From contig JALIRH010000004.1 of the NCBI GenBank assembly GCA_023055505.1, positions 37,763,502 to 37,827,501 on the forward strand: DNA of 64,000 nucleotides, read 5' to 3'. Positions within the stretch are counted from its first letter, which is position 1. Every line of letters starts with the position of its first letter. The DNA is from Callipepla californica brunnescens (taxonomy: Eukaryota; Chordata; Aves; Galliformes; Odontophoridae). Under the pieces are notes generated by a model. The model made no database searches and was not told the DNA's origin. It saw only the letters and a program-made list of their open reading frames with translations. Shown in pieces: positions 13,801-23,500 of the stretch. The translations under genes were made by a program, and so were the position numbers.

Positions 13801-15488
13801 GGGTTCTTTCATTTGTTTTTGGTTACCTTATTCCCAACACGATCATTTACTAATCAGAGAACTGTGAGCAAACTGCAGCACTTTACAGACCACACTGCAC
13901 GTTATATATGTTTCTTACAAGTTCAACAACAACATTTGCTGATAGAGTACAACATCAAGCACAGTTATGTAATGTTAAGTAAGCAAGCCCATTTTCCCCA
14001 TGTAAGCAGGTCAAAGAGCTGGAGCATGTAGATATGTAGAAGAAACAATCTGAACTTACAATGAAATTTTGCTTACTCACTTCAGGGGTCTCTTCTGTGA
14101 CATCAGAGAGACATAACAGCTTTAGACCTGAATTTATTCTGTATGGCTTACAGATCTTTGTAGAAAGAAGCAACAACTTAACGTGAGAACATCAGACATT
14201 TTAACCTTAAAAATTTTTGGTCATTCATATGTGTTCAGGATATAAAAGACATTTCTAATGTTATTGTATGGGAATATCTAATAAGAAGTATTTCAACCTC
14301 TAGAGCTGTCTGTCAAGGACAGGGGTAGGGCTTTGTTTGGTAGTAGCCATTTCCCTCAGAGCAGAGTCTCACACAAATGGAAGTTAAACCAACCAGAAAA
14401 GGCATTCATAGAAAGAAAGGGAATTCTCAAGGAATAAGATATATACATACACTTATATGAGACTACATCAAGGTATTATGTAATTTACTGGGGAGTGGGA
14501 TGGAAGGAAGCTAAGATGTGATTAGGCTTTTTATTCTCCTTAAATTTCTTTTTTCAAAAGAAATCTTGTGAGTAAGCAAAACTGCAAGACAGGAGGCCAC
14601 TTGCTACCTCTATCCTAGTTGTCTCTATTCTAGTTGATAGAACAAGTGGATTTTTAGGGCTGATTTCATCCCTTCTTTTCATCTCATGATGCTAACTTGC
14701 CTGTAGGTCACCATCAAGGATTTTGTTCCCTCTGTGTACCTTTAACAGCTCAGTGTGGAACCTGCTCTACATCTGCTTACATTACTGTTAAGCAAGAAAA
14801 TAACTGTTAAAAACACAAAACAGAGCTGCAGTTGTAAACATGGCAAATTAAACATTATTACAAAGAATTCCAGGAAAGAGCAACTTCAGGGCAGTTCTTG
14901 TCCCCAGCCCTTTCTCAAGAAAGGGCTTTCTTTTCTATTGGCTTTGAGGATTCTCAAAATCAAGAGCAAAGGAGGTCAGGAAGCAAAAGGACATTGGCAC
15001 CACCCCTGCTCGGCTTCTGCCTGTAAGCTTCACCTCTGACATACCCTTTTCCTCCTCTGTACTTCTGCCCCTGCAGCTTGTTGCTCAGCTACAGCAGGCG
15101 ATTTGGGTGGAGGTTTCTCTGATTCTTGTTTGTGCCACATATAGGAACTTCAGATCAGGCAGAAATTATTCCTTTTTCTGAACTGAGTCTATCATGCTGT
15201 TTGAAGGAGCGTAGAAAAAGGGTGCCCGCAAAATAAATGGAGAGGGTGAGGTCAGAGTCCTCCCTGAGTTTAAAATAAAGGCCTTGATGAATGTTTTTGA
15301 CTGATACGGGATTTTAACTATATCGTATTCACTTCTGTTTTAAGGAAGAAAAGCTTCTAAAAGCACTTGTGCAGCTTGGGGTCCGCAGTGGAAAATCTGC
15401 CAGCCTAGAAATGGAGGTGGACGCGCTGCCCTTCTACAGCACCCATTCACTCATGATTGAAAACCCGCTGCAGGAGGTGCAACACTGA
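408..15488 (+). CDS. DGLUCY: D-glutamate cyclase, C-terminal 465 residues, nine exons (5' end outside window)
   Basis: DGLUCY is a mitochondrial matrix enzyme that cyclises D-glutamate to 5-oxo-D-proline. Exons 408-558, 1646-1768, 3315-3512, 5588-5848, 6308-6407, 8632-8780, 10222-10341, 11960-12111 and 15345-15488 join with matching phases (0,1,1,1,1,2,1,1,0) into 465 codons plus TGA. Visible residues 1 to about 157 are the end of the DUF1445/YcsI-like module ([42 protein letters not shown]). Residues about 158-465 are the DUF4392 module ([48 protein letters not shown]). The human protein is about 616 residues, so roughly 150 N-terminal residues including the mitochondrial leader lie to the left. 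GPR68 lies downstream in convergent orientation, as in human. No stop or frameshift interrupts the joined frame. Identification is by family recognition; the exon edges were read directly. Confidence 0.95.
559..1645 (+). other. DGLUCY: DGLUCY intron, no feature
   Basis: AT-rich intron. The open frames in it are short and show no family resemblance. No repeat, exon-like block or RNA gene recognised. Confidence 0.6.
1646..1768 (+). CDS. DGLUCY: DGLUCY exon: DUF1445, PVFW motif
   Basis: The acceptor gacag ends at 1645 and the donor is TGCA|gtatgt at 1769 (phase 1 to 1). It encodes [19 protein letters not shown] followed by [15 protein letters not shown]. In YcsI-like proteins the equivalent stretch is the family-typical PVFWACGVTPQ. 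Chicken-type SS replaces CG, so the cysteine common in bacterial relatives is absent here. A TG/AG microsatellite begins only 44 bases beyond the donor. Confidence 0.93.
1769..3314 (+). other. DGLUCY: DGLUCY intron with microsatellite
   Basis: Contains the TG/AG compound microsatellite (1812-1893) and a short AT run near 3110-3121. The rest is featureless; the T/G-rich stretch before 3314 is the polypyrimidine region of the acceptor. Confidence 0.6.
1812..1893. repeat. Compound (TG)n-(AG)n microsatellite
   Basis: About 14 TG units (1812-1840) pass directly into about 26 AG units (1841-1893), interrupted once by AC near 1869. The tract starts 44 bases after the DGLUCY donor at 1769. It is low complexity and likely polymorphic. 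The homopurine half can form triplex DNA and the TG half Z-DNA; these are general properties, not shown here. Confidence 0.97.
3315..3512 (+). CDS. DGLUCY: DGLUCY exon: end of DUF1445 module
   Basis: The acceptor tttatctgttttag ends at 3314 and the donor is CCAG|gtaaaa at 3513 (phase 1 to 1). The first codon is split across the junction and reads Arg. It encodes [17 protein letters not shown], matching the ITHxPG...TDL signature that closes the DUF1445 fold. A linker follows ([21 protein letters not shown]) leading into the second module. Confidence 0.93.
3513..5587 (+). other. DGLUCY: DGLUCY intron with A-rich and C-run tracts
   Basis: Holds an A-rich low-complexity tract (about 5244-5277) and an 18-base C homopolymer (5457-5474). 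No exon-like or repeat-family sequence recognised elsewhere. Confidence 0.6.
5457..5474. repeat. 18-base poly(C)/poly(G) run
   Basis: Eighteen uninterrupted C residues on the + strand, 113 bases before a DGLUCY acceptor. The G-rich strand could fold as a quadruplex. It is also a place where sequencing length errors are common. Confidence 0.95.
5588..5848 (+). CDS. DGLUCY: DGLUCY exon: start of DUF4392 module
   Basis: The acceptor attttcctag ends at 5587 and the donor is AATAG|gtaaga at 5849 (phase 1 to 1, 261 bases). It encodes [45 protein letters not shown] and [15 protein letters not shown], the DGPPGA loop and the alternating alpha/beta pattern are typical of DUF4392, the C-terminal D-glutamate cyclase-like domain. 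An 18-base C run lies 113 bases before the exon. Confidence 0.94.
5849..6307 (+). other. DGLUCY: DGLUCY short intron, no feature
   Basis: Intron of 459 bases with A-rich patches near 6230-6280 and a good polypyrimidine tract before 6307. Nothing else seen. Confidence 0.6.
6308..6407 (+). CDS. DGLUCY: DGLUCY exon: DUF4392, short exon
   Basis: The acceptor ttttcctccag ends at 6307 and the donor is CCTAG|gtatgt at 6408 (phase 1 to 2, 100 bases). It encodes [16 protein letters not shown] and a helix ending in ENGNPGRP. The split codon (AG + A) gives the Arg that opens [12 protein letters not shown] in the next exon. Confidence 0.92.
6671..6714. repeat. AT-rich inverted repeat (palindrome)
   Basis: The arm AAAAGCTCATATA at 6671-6683 is exactly reverse-complemented by TATATGAGCTTTT at 6702-6714, and the spacer is an AT dinucleotide run that can also pair. 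The whole 44-base unit is nearly self-complementary. Confidence 0.93.
7254..7740 (-). mobile_element. CR1 LINE fragment, antisense in DGLUCY intron
   Basis: Reading the - strand, 7740-7495 keeps an open frame with CR1 reverse-transcriptase C-terminal residues ([52 protein letters not shown]). The 3' UTR follows, down to the ATCATAGACTCACTAAGGTT end. It is a 5'-truncated copy with several substitutions in the 3' UTR. The open frame is a degenerate relic and not a host gene. Confidence 0.93.
8632..8780 (+). CDS. DGLUCY: DGLUCY exon: [10 protein letters not shown] motif
   Basis: The acceptor tctctaatcag ends at 8631 and the donor is ACAG|gtacgt at 8781 (phase 2 to 1, 149 bases). It encodes [20 protein letters not shown] and then [19 protein letters not shown]. 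The acidic [10 protein letters not shown] segment is the most conserved stretch of DUF4392 proteins and probably contributes to the active site; that role is inferred from conservation. Confidence 0.94.
8781..10221 (+). other. DGLUCY: DGLUCY intron, T-rich tract only
   Basis: A T-rich tract lies at about 9671-9699. No repeat family or exon-like block recognised. Confidence 0.6.
10222..10341 (+). CDS. DGLUCY: DGLUCY exon: [10 protein letters not shown] loop
   Basis: The acceptor ttttgaataaag ends at 10221 and the donor is GCTG|gtaagg at 10342 (phase 1 to 1, exactly 40 codons). It encodes [18 protein letters not shown] and ends [11 protein letters not shown]. The glycine-rich GDGGNE loop is a DUF4392 signature that looks like an anion- or substrate-binding loop. 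Confidence 0.94.
10342..11959 (+). other. DGLUCY: DGLUCY intron, no feature
   Basis: Several open frames of about 70-100 codons occur on both strands, but none has family motifs, splice context or biased codon use. Nothing is supported beyond the intron. Confidence 0.6.
11960..12111 (+). CDS. DGLUCY: DGLUCY exon: SNWGGYA motif
   Basis: The acceptor cttctgttttgcag ends at 11959 and the donor is AAAG|gtaaat at 12112 (phase 1 to 0). It encodes [17 protein letters not shown], then a helical segment and [16 protein letters not shown] is conserved in DUF4392 proteins. Confidence 0.94.
12112..15344 (+). other. DGLUCY: DGLUCY last intron, no feature
   Basis: Intron of 3.2 kb. No CR1 copy, microsatellite, RNA gene or convincing exon seen on either strand. 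Confidence 0.6.
15345..15488 (+). CDS. DGLUCY: DGLUCY terminal coding exon
   Basis: The acceptor acttctgttttaag ends at 15344. The exon opens in phase 0 with [18 protein letters not shown], continues [13 protein letters not shown], and ends LQEVQH followed by TGA at 15486-15488. This matches the human C-terminus in kind and length. Confidence 0.93.
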   Translation, partial: EEKLLKALVQLGVRSGKSASLEMEVDALPFYSTHSLMIENPLQEVQH

Positions 15489-16300
15489 CTGCTCCCTAGT
15501 GATTTCTACATCAGGAGATGATTCTACGTTATTTCTTTACGTCCTGTGCTCCTGCAAGGTAAAAAAAAGCGTCAGAAAAAGATGAATTTGTGTCCCTTAA
15601 GTTCCGGACTGTTCATCTCTGGTGTCTCACCAATGCACAACTTTATATAATTGCCTTTACAAAATTTCTGTGAAATGGGAAGGAGCTAACATGACGATTC
15701 AGTCTACGTTTCTTTCATGTGATTTTATAATGGATATTAAAAGATATCACGCACTAAGCAGCGATCTGGCTTTCACAAAGAAGACTTCTCCTTAAAATGA
15801 AATACGATTGCATTGCTGTTCCTGTTTTACTAACCTTGTAACTGCAACAGGAAGTAACTCTCGTAGCAACTTGGATTTAAAAATACCCTGTGGTGGGGAG
15901 AACAGCTGCAGTGGAGTGTTCAAAACAAAACAAAAAACAGCAAGTGTTATGGCAGTAAAAATTGAATTCAGGCCTTCTGTACACTTCTTCCTATACCCCT
16001 CTAGCACTGCCTTCTGGTGGGTCACTGGCGGAAATGTGAGGAGATGAGAGGGCTTAAATGAGAGTAAGGGCAGCCTTGCAGGTGCTCTGTGGAAAGGGAA
16101 GGCTGTACTGATCTCCTTTATGTCAGAACTTTACCATTTGTACGTTTTGTTCCTTTCTGCACTGTACAGAAGTACTCTTAACAACAGGATACCGAAAATG
16201 AGTTAAATACTTAGTAATTAAAAATTAATGCTTAGAAATTAAATTACGATCGAAATTAAAGGACATTTGCATTCAGTTCAAAATAAAATTCTGTATATGA
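15489..16300 (+). other. DGLUCY: DGLUCY 3' UTR with candidate poly(A) signals
   Basis: This is non-coding sequence after the DGLUCY stop. An ATTAAA hexamer lies at 15736-15741 and an AATAAA at 16282-16287. Either could set the transcript end, and the canonical hexamer gives a 3' UTR of about 0.8 kb. Cleavage sites are inferred from the hexamers alone. Confidence 0.5.
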
Positions 16301-19300
16301 GCATTTAGATGAAATCCGGTAATAGAAATAGAGCTCTCAGCATGACTGGAGGACAATCACAGTGCATCTCCAAGGCCTACAAACGCTGGGCCAGCAGATG
16401 GCAAACAGTTGTGCCTTATGGCTGGCTTACATCATCTAAAGCTGTGCTGTTACTTCAGCACCAGGTCAGTGCCTGCACCAAAGAGCTGACAACTGCTGGC
16501 CCCCACAGCAGACAGCACCGGCAGTGCTTCACACTGCTTTCTCAGACACTGGTGCTTTACTTGTCATAAAATGATGACAGTGGTACAAAATGAGAGTACT
16601 GAGCTGTTGTGCTCCAATGGGATCGGGATGGCTGTTCTGTTTGGCTGATGCTGTTTCCAAGGACAGGGGTATTGCAGCGGGTAGCAACATCCTCTATCTA
16701 CTTTTAAGCTTCTCCCATGTAAAACAAGTACATAACTCTGAGAATGAGAAAAATCAGGTTGTAACAAGTGGCACAAAAGGAAATGTCTATAATTCCAAGA
16801 TGTCTGTTTGGATAACGAGGCAGGTGAGTTCTTCCTCTGAGGGCTGCATGCTCAGTAGCTTACAGACATATCACACTCACAGGTGCAATGTCGATCATTC
16901 TCTCCAAACGTGAACTTTGTCATAGGAACTTGATTTAATGCTCTTCTGCTATTTCTAAAATATAAGTTTTAACAGATTTTGCAAAGAAACGGACTGTGTG
17001 TGTGTGCTTTTAAAATCCTTTGCCATCCCAAGCCCCATATTCAGTCCAACGGCAGTGTGCAGCTCATCTCCACCAACCCTTGCTCATATCCTTATTCAAG
17101 ATGAAATAGAAACACTCTGAGGGTTACATTCCTCCCGTGGTGGTTACAGTCCCACAGCCTAAGCTGAACTATTACAGTGTAGAAAGAATTAGAATGCAGA
17201 ATGAAGTACTGACTTCATCATCAGGGAAAACAAAACCAAACCAGCAGCCCTTCCCTCCCTGCCCGGTCAGCAGGTTAGGTGCTACCACTGTAGCAGAACA
17301 CCAGACCATCACACAAGTTTCCATCTGATTTTAAACAGCAGCAGCTGAGTAGAATTGGACCACAACAAAGTACAGACTCAAGTAATCTGTTAGACGACAA
17401 TTGCATGTAATAGGGCACGCTCTGCATTGCAGCTAGTCTAAACAAAATGGGCAGCCAATAAGAAGGAAAGCACAATACATTTGTTTTGCTGTCAGTCTTG
17501 GAACACATCATGAGTGTGCCTTGCAGCGTGTCAGGTCACAGGAGTGTGAGTGTTGGAGCTCCTCTTAGCCACATAGGAGCACGGACTGTGGCAGCCAGGA
17601 GCCCCTGCTTCCAACCAGCTGGCACAGACAGCAGGGACTAGAGGAAACATGACAGAAAGCAAAGCTAAACAGCACTGATAGAAGAAAAGTGCGTGTAATA
17701 AGGTAATTAATCCAGCATGGAGAGTGGTCTAAGTATAAAGAAATGTAAAAGAATTAAACAAACCAAATGTTAATCTAAGCAAACCTAATCCCCTCCTGGG
17801 AGGAGGGACATGAATCCCTTCTGCAACAGCAGGGAGGAGAGGAGCTGCAGTCTCACGAATACAGTCTGTGAACAAATACAGGAAGAGAATAATAAAAAAC
17901 ATAATTTATTAAACATATCTCCTAAGTTCTTTTAATATTGCACTTCCAGGGTGGTTTCCAGAAAATTCTTAGAACATAATACCTTTTAAAAACCAATAAC
18001 AAGCAAAGCTGTGTACAGCAGCATACCTGAGAAACCCAACGTAGACCATCTGTCTAGAGAATATTTTGAAATGAAATATACATATACCTATAGATATACA
18101 CACACACACTGCTCCTGTTTACAAACACCATGCTGCAGAGACAGAGTGGTGTTCAAAGAGAGGCTTTTGAAACCAGAGAAGAAGTGAAAGGATGAGGCAG
18201 CATTCATGGTGTAACAGCTGCAGATACAAGAAAGAATGGTAAGGTCACAAAGAAGAAACAAGACTCACATTCTTTAATAACAAATATAAAAAAACACAAA
18301 ACAATAAAAAAAATAGAGCACTTGGTTGTAGAAACAACCAGTACAGAGCACAACAACCCCATCTGTAACTACCATTACCTCCAGTTACTGCTGTATCTTG
18401 CTTCTGCGTCACCCTTAAAGCCACAGAGATCACTCATGCAGCATATTTCTGATATTACATTTACTGAATAAAGAGCAAACCTTAACTATCATGTATACTG
18501 GTGAAAACAGAGCTAAAGCAGAATCTGCTTAAGGACTCCATTGACAAATGCATTGTTCTTTAATTGCCTGCAAGGTCTGTGCTGCACGAATCTGGAAGGA
18601 CGCAATCACAACCTCAGCAAGCTTTGGTAGAATTTAGGCGCAAATAAATTCACTTTTGAAGACAGTGACTCAATGAAACGTGTGAGTTAAAAGTGCCTCA
18701 CGTACTGTGAACCTCCTGTTTTTTTCCCAAATCAGCAGCTTGAATTATTTATCCTCATCTGAACCAAAAGCTCGCATACCTCTGGAAGTCAATAGGAGGC
18801 TTATGATGAGATTCAACAACCAATGCACAAATTGAAGTTCTCATCTGATGCTGAGTTTCCATGCCTGTTGTCCCAGAACACTCCACGTTACTTCATCAGT
18901 TGTTTTAGCAGGCTGGCTCCTGCAGTGCCTCTGCTCACCTTGAAACGTGACGGAGAAGGAATTATTTTGGAGAGTTACAGAAATCTGCAGAAATGCATTG
19001 TTGTTTTCCTTTTGAAATTAATTTTGGTGGCATTTAATTTGTCCTGTGCCCAACCTGCTGAACAGCTTATAGATACTTTTTTCACCAGCTGCTACAGGGA
19101 CGAGCAGCACGGAGAGACAATTTCAACAGAACCACACCGTGAGTATGGTTTTTCAGCCCATGCCAGTCGATGGGTTTAGAGTGGCACCAAAACAACAGCA
19201 GATGTGATTGTACCTAAGGTCCAGGCACCTCCTGAGACCACCTCACAGTACTGCTCTGCTATAAGGACTTTGGGATGTAAAACAGCTGCAATACACAGAT

Positions 19301-19364
19301 AAATCCAGTGGATACACGTAGTTATATAAGGAAGATTTTACACGAGTCCCCTTTTTGATGAGTG
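16301..19364. other. Convergent DGLUCY / GPR68 3' flank
   Basis: Sequence between the likely DGLUCY poly(A) site and the GPR68 stop. On the - strand, an AATAAA (plus TTTATT at 17905-17910) could end GPR68 with a 3' UTR of about 1.45 kb. A short CA run lies near 18100. No protein gene recognised. Confidence 0.5.
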
Positions 19365-20471
19365 CTATAGATGGCCTGCCCTCGTTGAGGAAGAGTCGTT
19401 TGCTCCCGTAACGCTCTGTGATGGTTGTAATAACCCTGGCTCGTGCTCACGCTCACTCTGCATCCTGCTGGGAGTTTCTGGAGCATTCAGCTGATAGGAT
19501 TCCTTTGTCTCAGTCCTTAGACAGCCTAAATGCCTTAAGCAAGAGTCTCGCATCTTGACAAAATTAAGGTAAGTGCTTTCGCTGGAAAAGCAGTACAATA
19601 CTGGGTCAGCAATACAGTTAAACGTAGTCAACAGGAGAGATGTATGGTAAATGTTAAATATTTTGCTAGCGAATGAGCAGTTGCTCTCAAACACGCTGCG
19701 AACTACAAGTAGGATGTGGTACGGTCCAAAGCAAACTAAAAAAATGAAGACGGTGCTTGAAACCAAACGTTTAATTTGGAGCTTCTTCTTCTTTTGGGTG
19801 CCGTGACTCCTGTGGACGACTCGTAAAATGCCACAGTAAGAGAAGGCCAGCAGAAAGAAGGGGAAAAGGAAGCCAGCGGAGAAGCGGTAGTAGTTGATAC
19901 TGTGCTCCCATTCCTTGATGGGGTAATGCTCAAAGCACACCACGTGGCTCTCGGCATCCATACTGATCTCCCCGTGCACAAAGACAAACGAGCATGTCAC
20001 TATTTCTTTGGTCCAAATAATGGCACTCACAATGATAGCAGCCTTCATTGTCCGGAACTGATGAAACCGAAAAGGGTGCACTACTGCCAGATAGCGGTCG
20101 ATGGAGATGCAGCAGAGGAAGCCCACACTGATGTAGATATTCTCATACAAGAGGATGCCACAGATTTTGCACAGCAGTTCATCATAGGTCCAATTGTCAT
20201 GCTGTAAAACATACTGGATCCAGAAAGGCAAAGAAAATACATAAAAAAGGTCTGCTACAGTCAAATTGCAAAGGTAGATACCCAGCTCATTTTTAGCCTT
20301 GATCTGTAAGTACCCATAGTACAGTGACAGGCAGTTAGCTGGGAATCCTATGATAAATACAAATATGTACACCACAGGGGACAACGTCTGGTGAATATTA
20401 TGATCAATCATGCACTTTTCAGTTGCATTCTCCGTAAAGTTCAACATCTTCTGCCTCTCCACATATACCAT
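19365..20471 (-). CDS. GPR68: Proton-sensing G protein-coupled receptor GPR68 (OGR1)
   Basis: GPR68 is a plasma-membrane class A GPCR that senses extracellular protons and signals mainly through Gq. The intronless frame gives 368 residues from the first ATG. Seven hydrophobic segments begin at about residues 33, 67, 102, 143, 195, 236 and 275. DRY is at 125-127, the TM7 motif is the family variant DPVLY (289-293), and ILLYENIYISVGFLCCIS is near-identical to human. The pH-sensing histidines of human GPR68 (H17, H20, H84, H169, H175, H269) align with H24, H27, H91, H176, H182 and H276, a constant offset of 7. N-glycosylation sites are N11 and N15. The second ATG (codon at 20445-20447) has the better context (A at -3) and gives MLNFTENATEKC, closer in length to the human start (MGNIT...), so it is the likelier start (360 residues). 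The C-tail after TM7 is poorly conserved. Confidence 0.97.
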   Translation of the reverse strand: MVYVERQKMLNFTENATEKCMIDHNIHQTLSPVVYIFVFIIGFPANCLSLYYGYLQIKAKNELGIYLCNLTVADLFYVFSLPFWIQYVLQHDNWTYDELLCKICGILLYENIYISVGFLCCISIDRYLAVVHPFRFHQFRTMKAAIIVSAIIWTKEIVTCSFVFVHGEISMDAESHVVCFEHYPIKEWEHSINYYRFSAGFLFPFFLLAFSYCGILRVVHRSHGTQKKKKLQIKRLVSSTVFIFLVCFGPYHILLVVRSVFESNCSFASKIFNIYHTSLLLTTFNCIADPVLYCFSSESTYLNFVKMRDSCLRHLGCLRTETKESYQLNAPETPSRMQSEREHEPGLLQPSQSVTGANDSSSTRAGHL

Positions 20472-20586
20472 TAATCAGTGTCCCAGATGAAGACGTAGAA
20501 TTTAATTTCATCCAGTTTCATGTATCACTTTTCATCCACAAAAAACCTCAGGCTGAAGAGATGTCTTGCTGCAGGATGTGAATAAC
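20472..20586 (-). promoter_or_regulatory. GPR68: GPR68 5' UTR part of the coding exon (candidate)
   Basis: On the - strand a pyrimidine-rich stretch ending ttttatcatcag stops at plus position 20587. This would make 20586 the 5' edge of the coding exon and leave 115 bases of UTR before the first ATG. Two other AGs (in ctgcag and cttcag contexts) lie closer to the ATG, so the edge is uncertain. Confidence 0.4.
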
Positions 20587-23500
20587 CTGATGATAAAACA
20601 TGAAAATCTTGAGGAGGAACGTCATTATCAAATGATCAGTTTTCAGTAAGATGCTTTTTCTAAATTTTCTTACAATGTTTAATATAAAATAAAGCCTGCC
20701 TGGGAAATCATGATTAGCATCAGTAAGCCCTAGGAGCGTGCTCTGTCAAAGAATTCCAAAGCAATTTACTAACATTTGTCACCTTAGCTTTATGTGAAAA
20801 AATGTCTCTCTGTTCTGCAGATGAGGCACAAAAGCAGCAATCTGATCTGATCAAAATGGAAAAATTCCTCTGGCAGAGCAGCAGTTCACTCAGACTTCCT
20901 TAGAGGATGCAGAGTGCACAAAACTGTTGCTTTCTCAATTTCCATTTCTTGCATTTCCCTTTAGATACAAAATATCATGGTATATGCAGTTCAACCCATG
21001 GGGATGCTGAAAGTGGAATTTTTAGCTGCTGCTTTTACAGTTATGTGTGAACACAGTCCTGAGAGTGACTGAGCTATCTGTAGGAAAAGACACCATAATA
21101 ATCTGCCTTCATGTATCCATGCTCTCTGCCCTACAGAATATGCCATTGCAGATTCCATTTTTGCCATAGGCTCTGAAAACCACCCAGTATTATCTGTATG
21201 TGAAATCTTTTAGTCAACACTGAAAATGAATGCAATTATTTTCACCTGGAGAATCTCTTCTGATCCAAACACGTACCCACTGCTGACAACAGGTTAGCAC
21301 TCTGGTCAGGAAAAGCGCTCAGCCTTCAGCTTGTCTGCAGGGATTGAAACCCAGACTAAATGAAGTATCATCCTCATCTTTCTGTCACCTCACAGGATAT
21401 ATTCAGTCACTTTGGCACAAGTGCCCAAGACTGCGCCCGAGGTTTAGGGGGACACATGTTTTGTGTGATGACGCAAACCAATGGGTTTGCACAGCAAATT
21501 TAATTTAATTTTTAATTCTTTAAACCACTACCAAGAAATACACAGTTGTAGTGTACACTTGGGTAACGTTAGCAACTTGTATACTCTTCAAAACTTAATG
21601 TGGATTCAAAAAGCAGACAGCATTGTCAGGGACAGAGAAAAGTCTTTGCTATTTGTCTCCCATTTACTGTCCTTATCTGTGTTTTTGTAATCATCATCTG
21701 TCCTCTGTAGGAACAAACAATGTTTTCCAAGGCAACCCTTACGGAAACATGACCATGCTACAGTAAAATTACTCTGATCTGCAGCACTTGAGGATGTTAA
21801 CTGTAAAATGAATTCTAAGTGTTGTAATTTCAGTTTTGTTTGTGTGTTTTAGGTTTTGCTTTTTAGAATAATGGTGGGTTTTAGTCCCAGAGGAACTGAA
21901 AAGAAAATCACTTCCTTTAGGCTGAAAGGACTGACCAAACCTGCAAAGATGTACAGTGTTCAGCCTCAGTCAGTGTACCATAGTCCCACTGAAATCACAG
22001 CAAACTTTAAGACAGAAGCATATCCTTAATCATTCTAACTCTCCTTTGTTCTTTTCTTCTTCCTCTTTTTCTTGCCAATAAAAAGAATATCAGCCCTGGT
22101 TTAGGTGGAAGGATTCCTGGAGGTCTCAGGTAGCTCCTTCCACAACACGAAGGCCAGGATGAGTTCTTCTCCCTTGAAATTTCTAACTTCATTGTCCGAC
22201 ACTATCTGCCCTAGCCCAGCACAGCGTGAGCTCTGCTCCCCTTGTTCTCATGCAGCCACTTCAAGGGTGCACCTACCTCAGAATCACCCCTTCCACCAAG
22301 GATGGCACAAAGTGCTACTGCAGCTCTACCAGGCACAGCAGCAGAAATGTGACCCAGCCACAGGTCATTGTAGCTTAGCTTGGTGTTAGCTCCAAGACAC
22401 TGCCATACCCTTCCCTGTAGAATAACAATAACACGAGTGTTATCATATGCGTGCAGCAGAAAGCAATGAAGTTACATGCAGATTTCCTAGAGGACTCTTG
22501 CTTAGGGAGCATCCTCTCTTCCCTGACATCATCTCATGCACCATGCTTGTCTCAGAGGCTGAGTGACTGCTGTGTGGCTTTTCCACCCATGGAAGGTCTG
22601 GCTTCACACCTGCAAGCAATGCACAGAACCCCAGACAGCTCTGACAACCTCACTGTCCCCCTCACCTATTCCAATCCAGGGCTCCAGGGCAGGTGAAGTT
22701 GTATCTGAGATTGCATTTGATACAATTGCTGTATGATAAGTTGGTGAATTTGACTCGTAAGAGTTTGTCTGAACAGAATGACTGACATACAAATGTACAG
22801 CCAAAAATGCCTAAACGTCTGCGGATCCCTCATCTAATCCAACTACTAGAAGCATCCAGTCAGTGCCCAGCTTCTGCTAAGGCCAACTTACAATAACTTG
22901 GAAGCGTCTATAGTTTTCAAAAGGCAGAACTGATTTTATGTGTTCACAGTTCTTGAGAAGTCGATGTACTCCACAGTTGCACTGTTGTTTTGTTCTGTTT
23001 TGTTTTGTTTTTTGAAAATGCTTCTTTTTCCGTAAGAACTCAAAATATTTTTACTAAATTACGTTTACGTCACGAAGAATGTGACTGTAAAATTCCTATC
23101 TGCTTAGCTTAGAAGTCTTGCCAGAACACAGAACGTGAAAAACACAGAAAAAGTCTCATTGGTACAAAACTGTCCTAATGTAATCCACGCTTCTGATTAC
23201 AGCGATGCTTCCTGCTCCTGGAGGAAGTGCTGCAGTGTGCTGCTGCAGAGCCAGGAAGAGAAGACTGCCTGTTATGTAAACACAAGCCCCGATTCTTGTT
23301 TGCACAATAGCTGTTTTTATGCTGCTCTGTGGAAGAAGTGAACTTGGAAAATTCCTCCCTTGTTTCAGCCTCTGCAACGTGCAGGCCCTGGGACATCGCT
23401 GTGCCTTCTGACCATCTTGTTCCTGACCAGTGACCAAGTAGGAGCCAGAGTTTCTCTTTCCCCCATTTTTTGCCTTCAAACCATGTTAACACAGCTCTGC

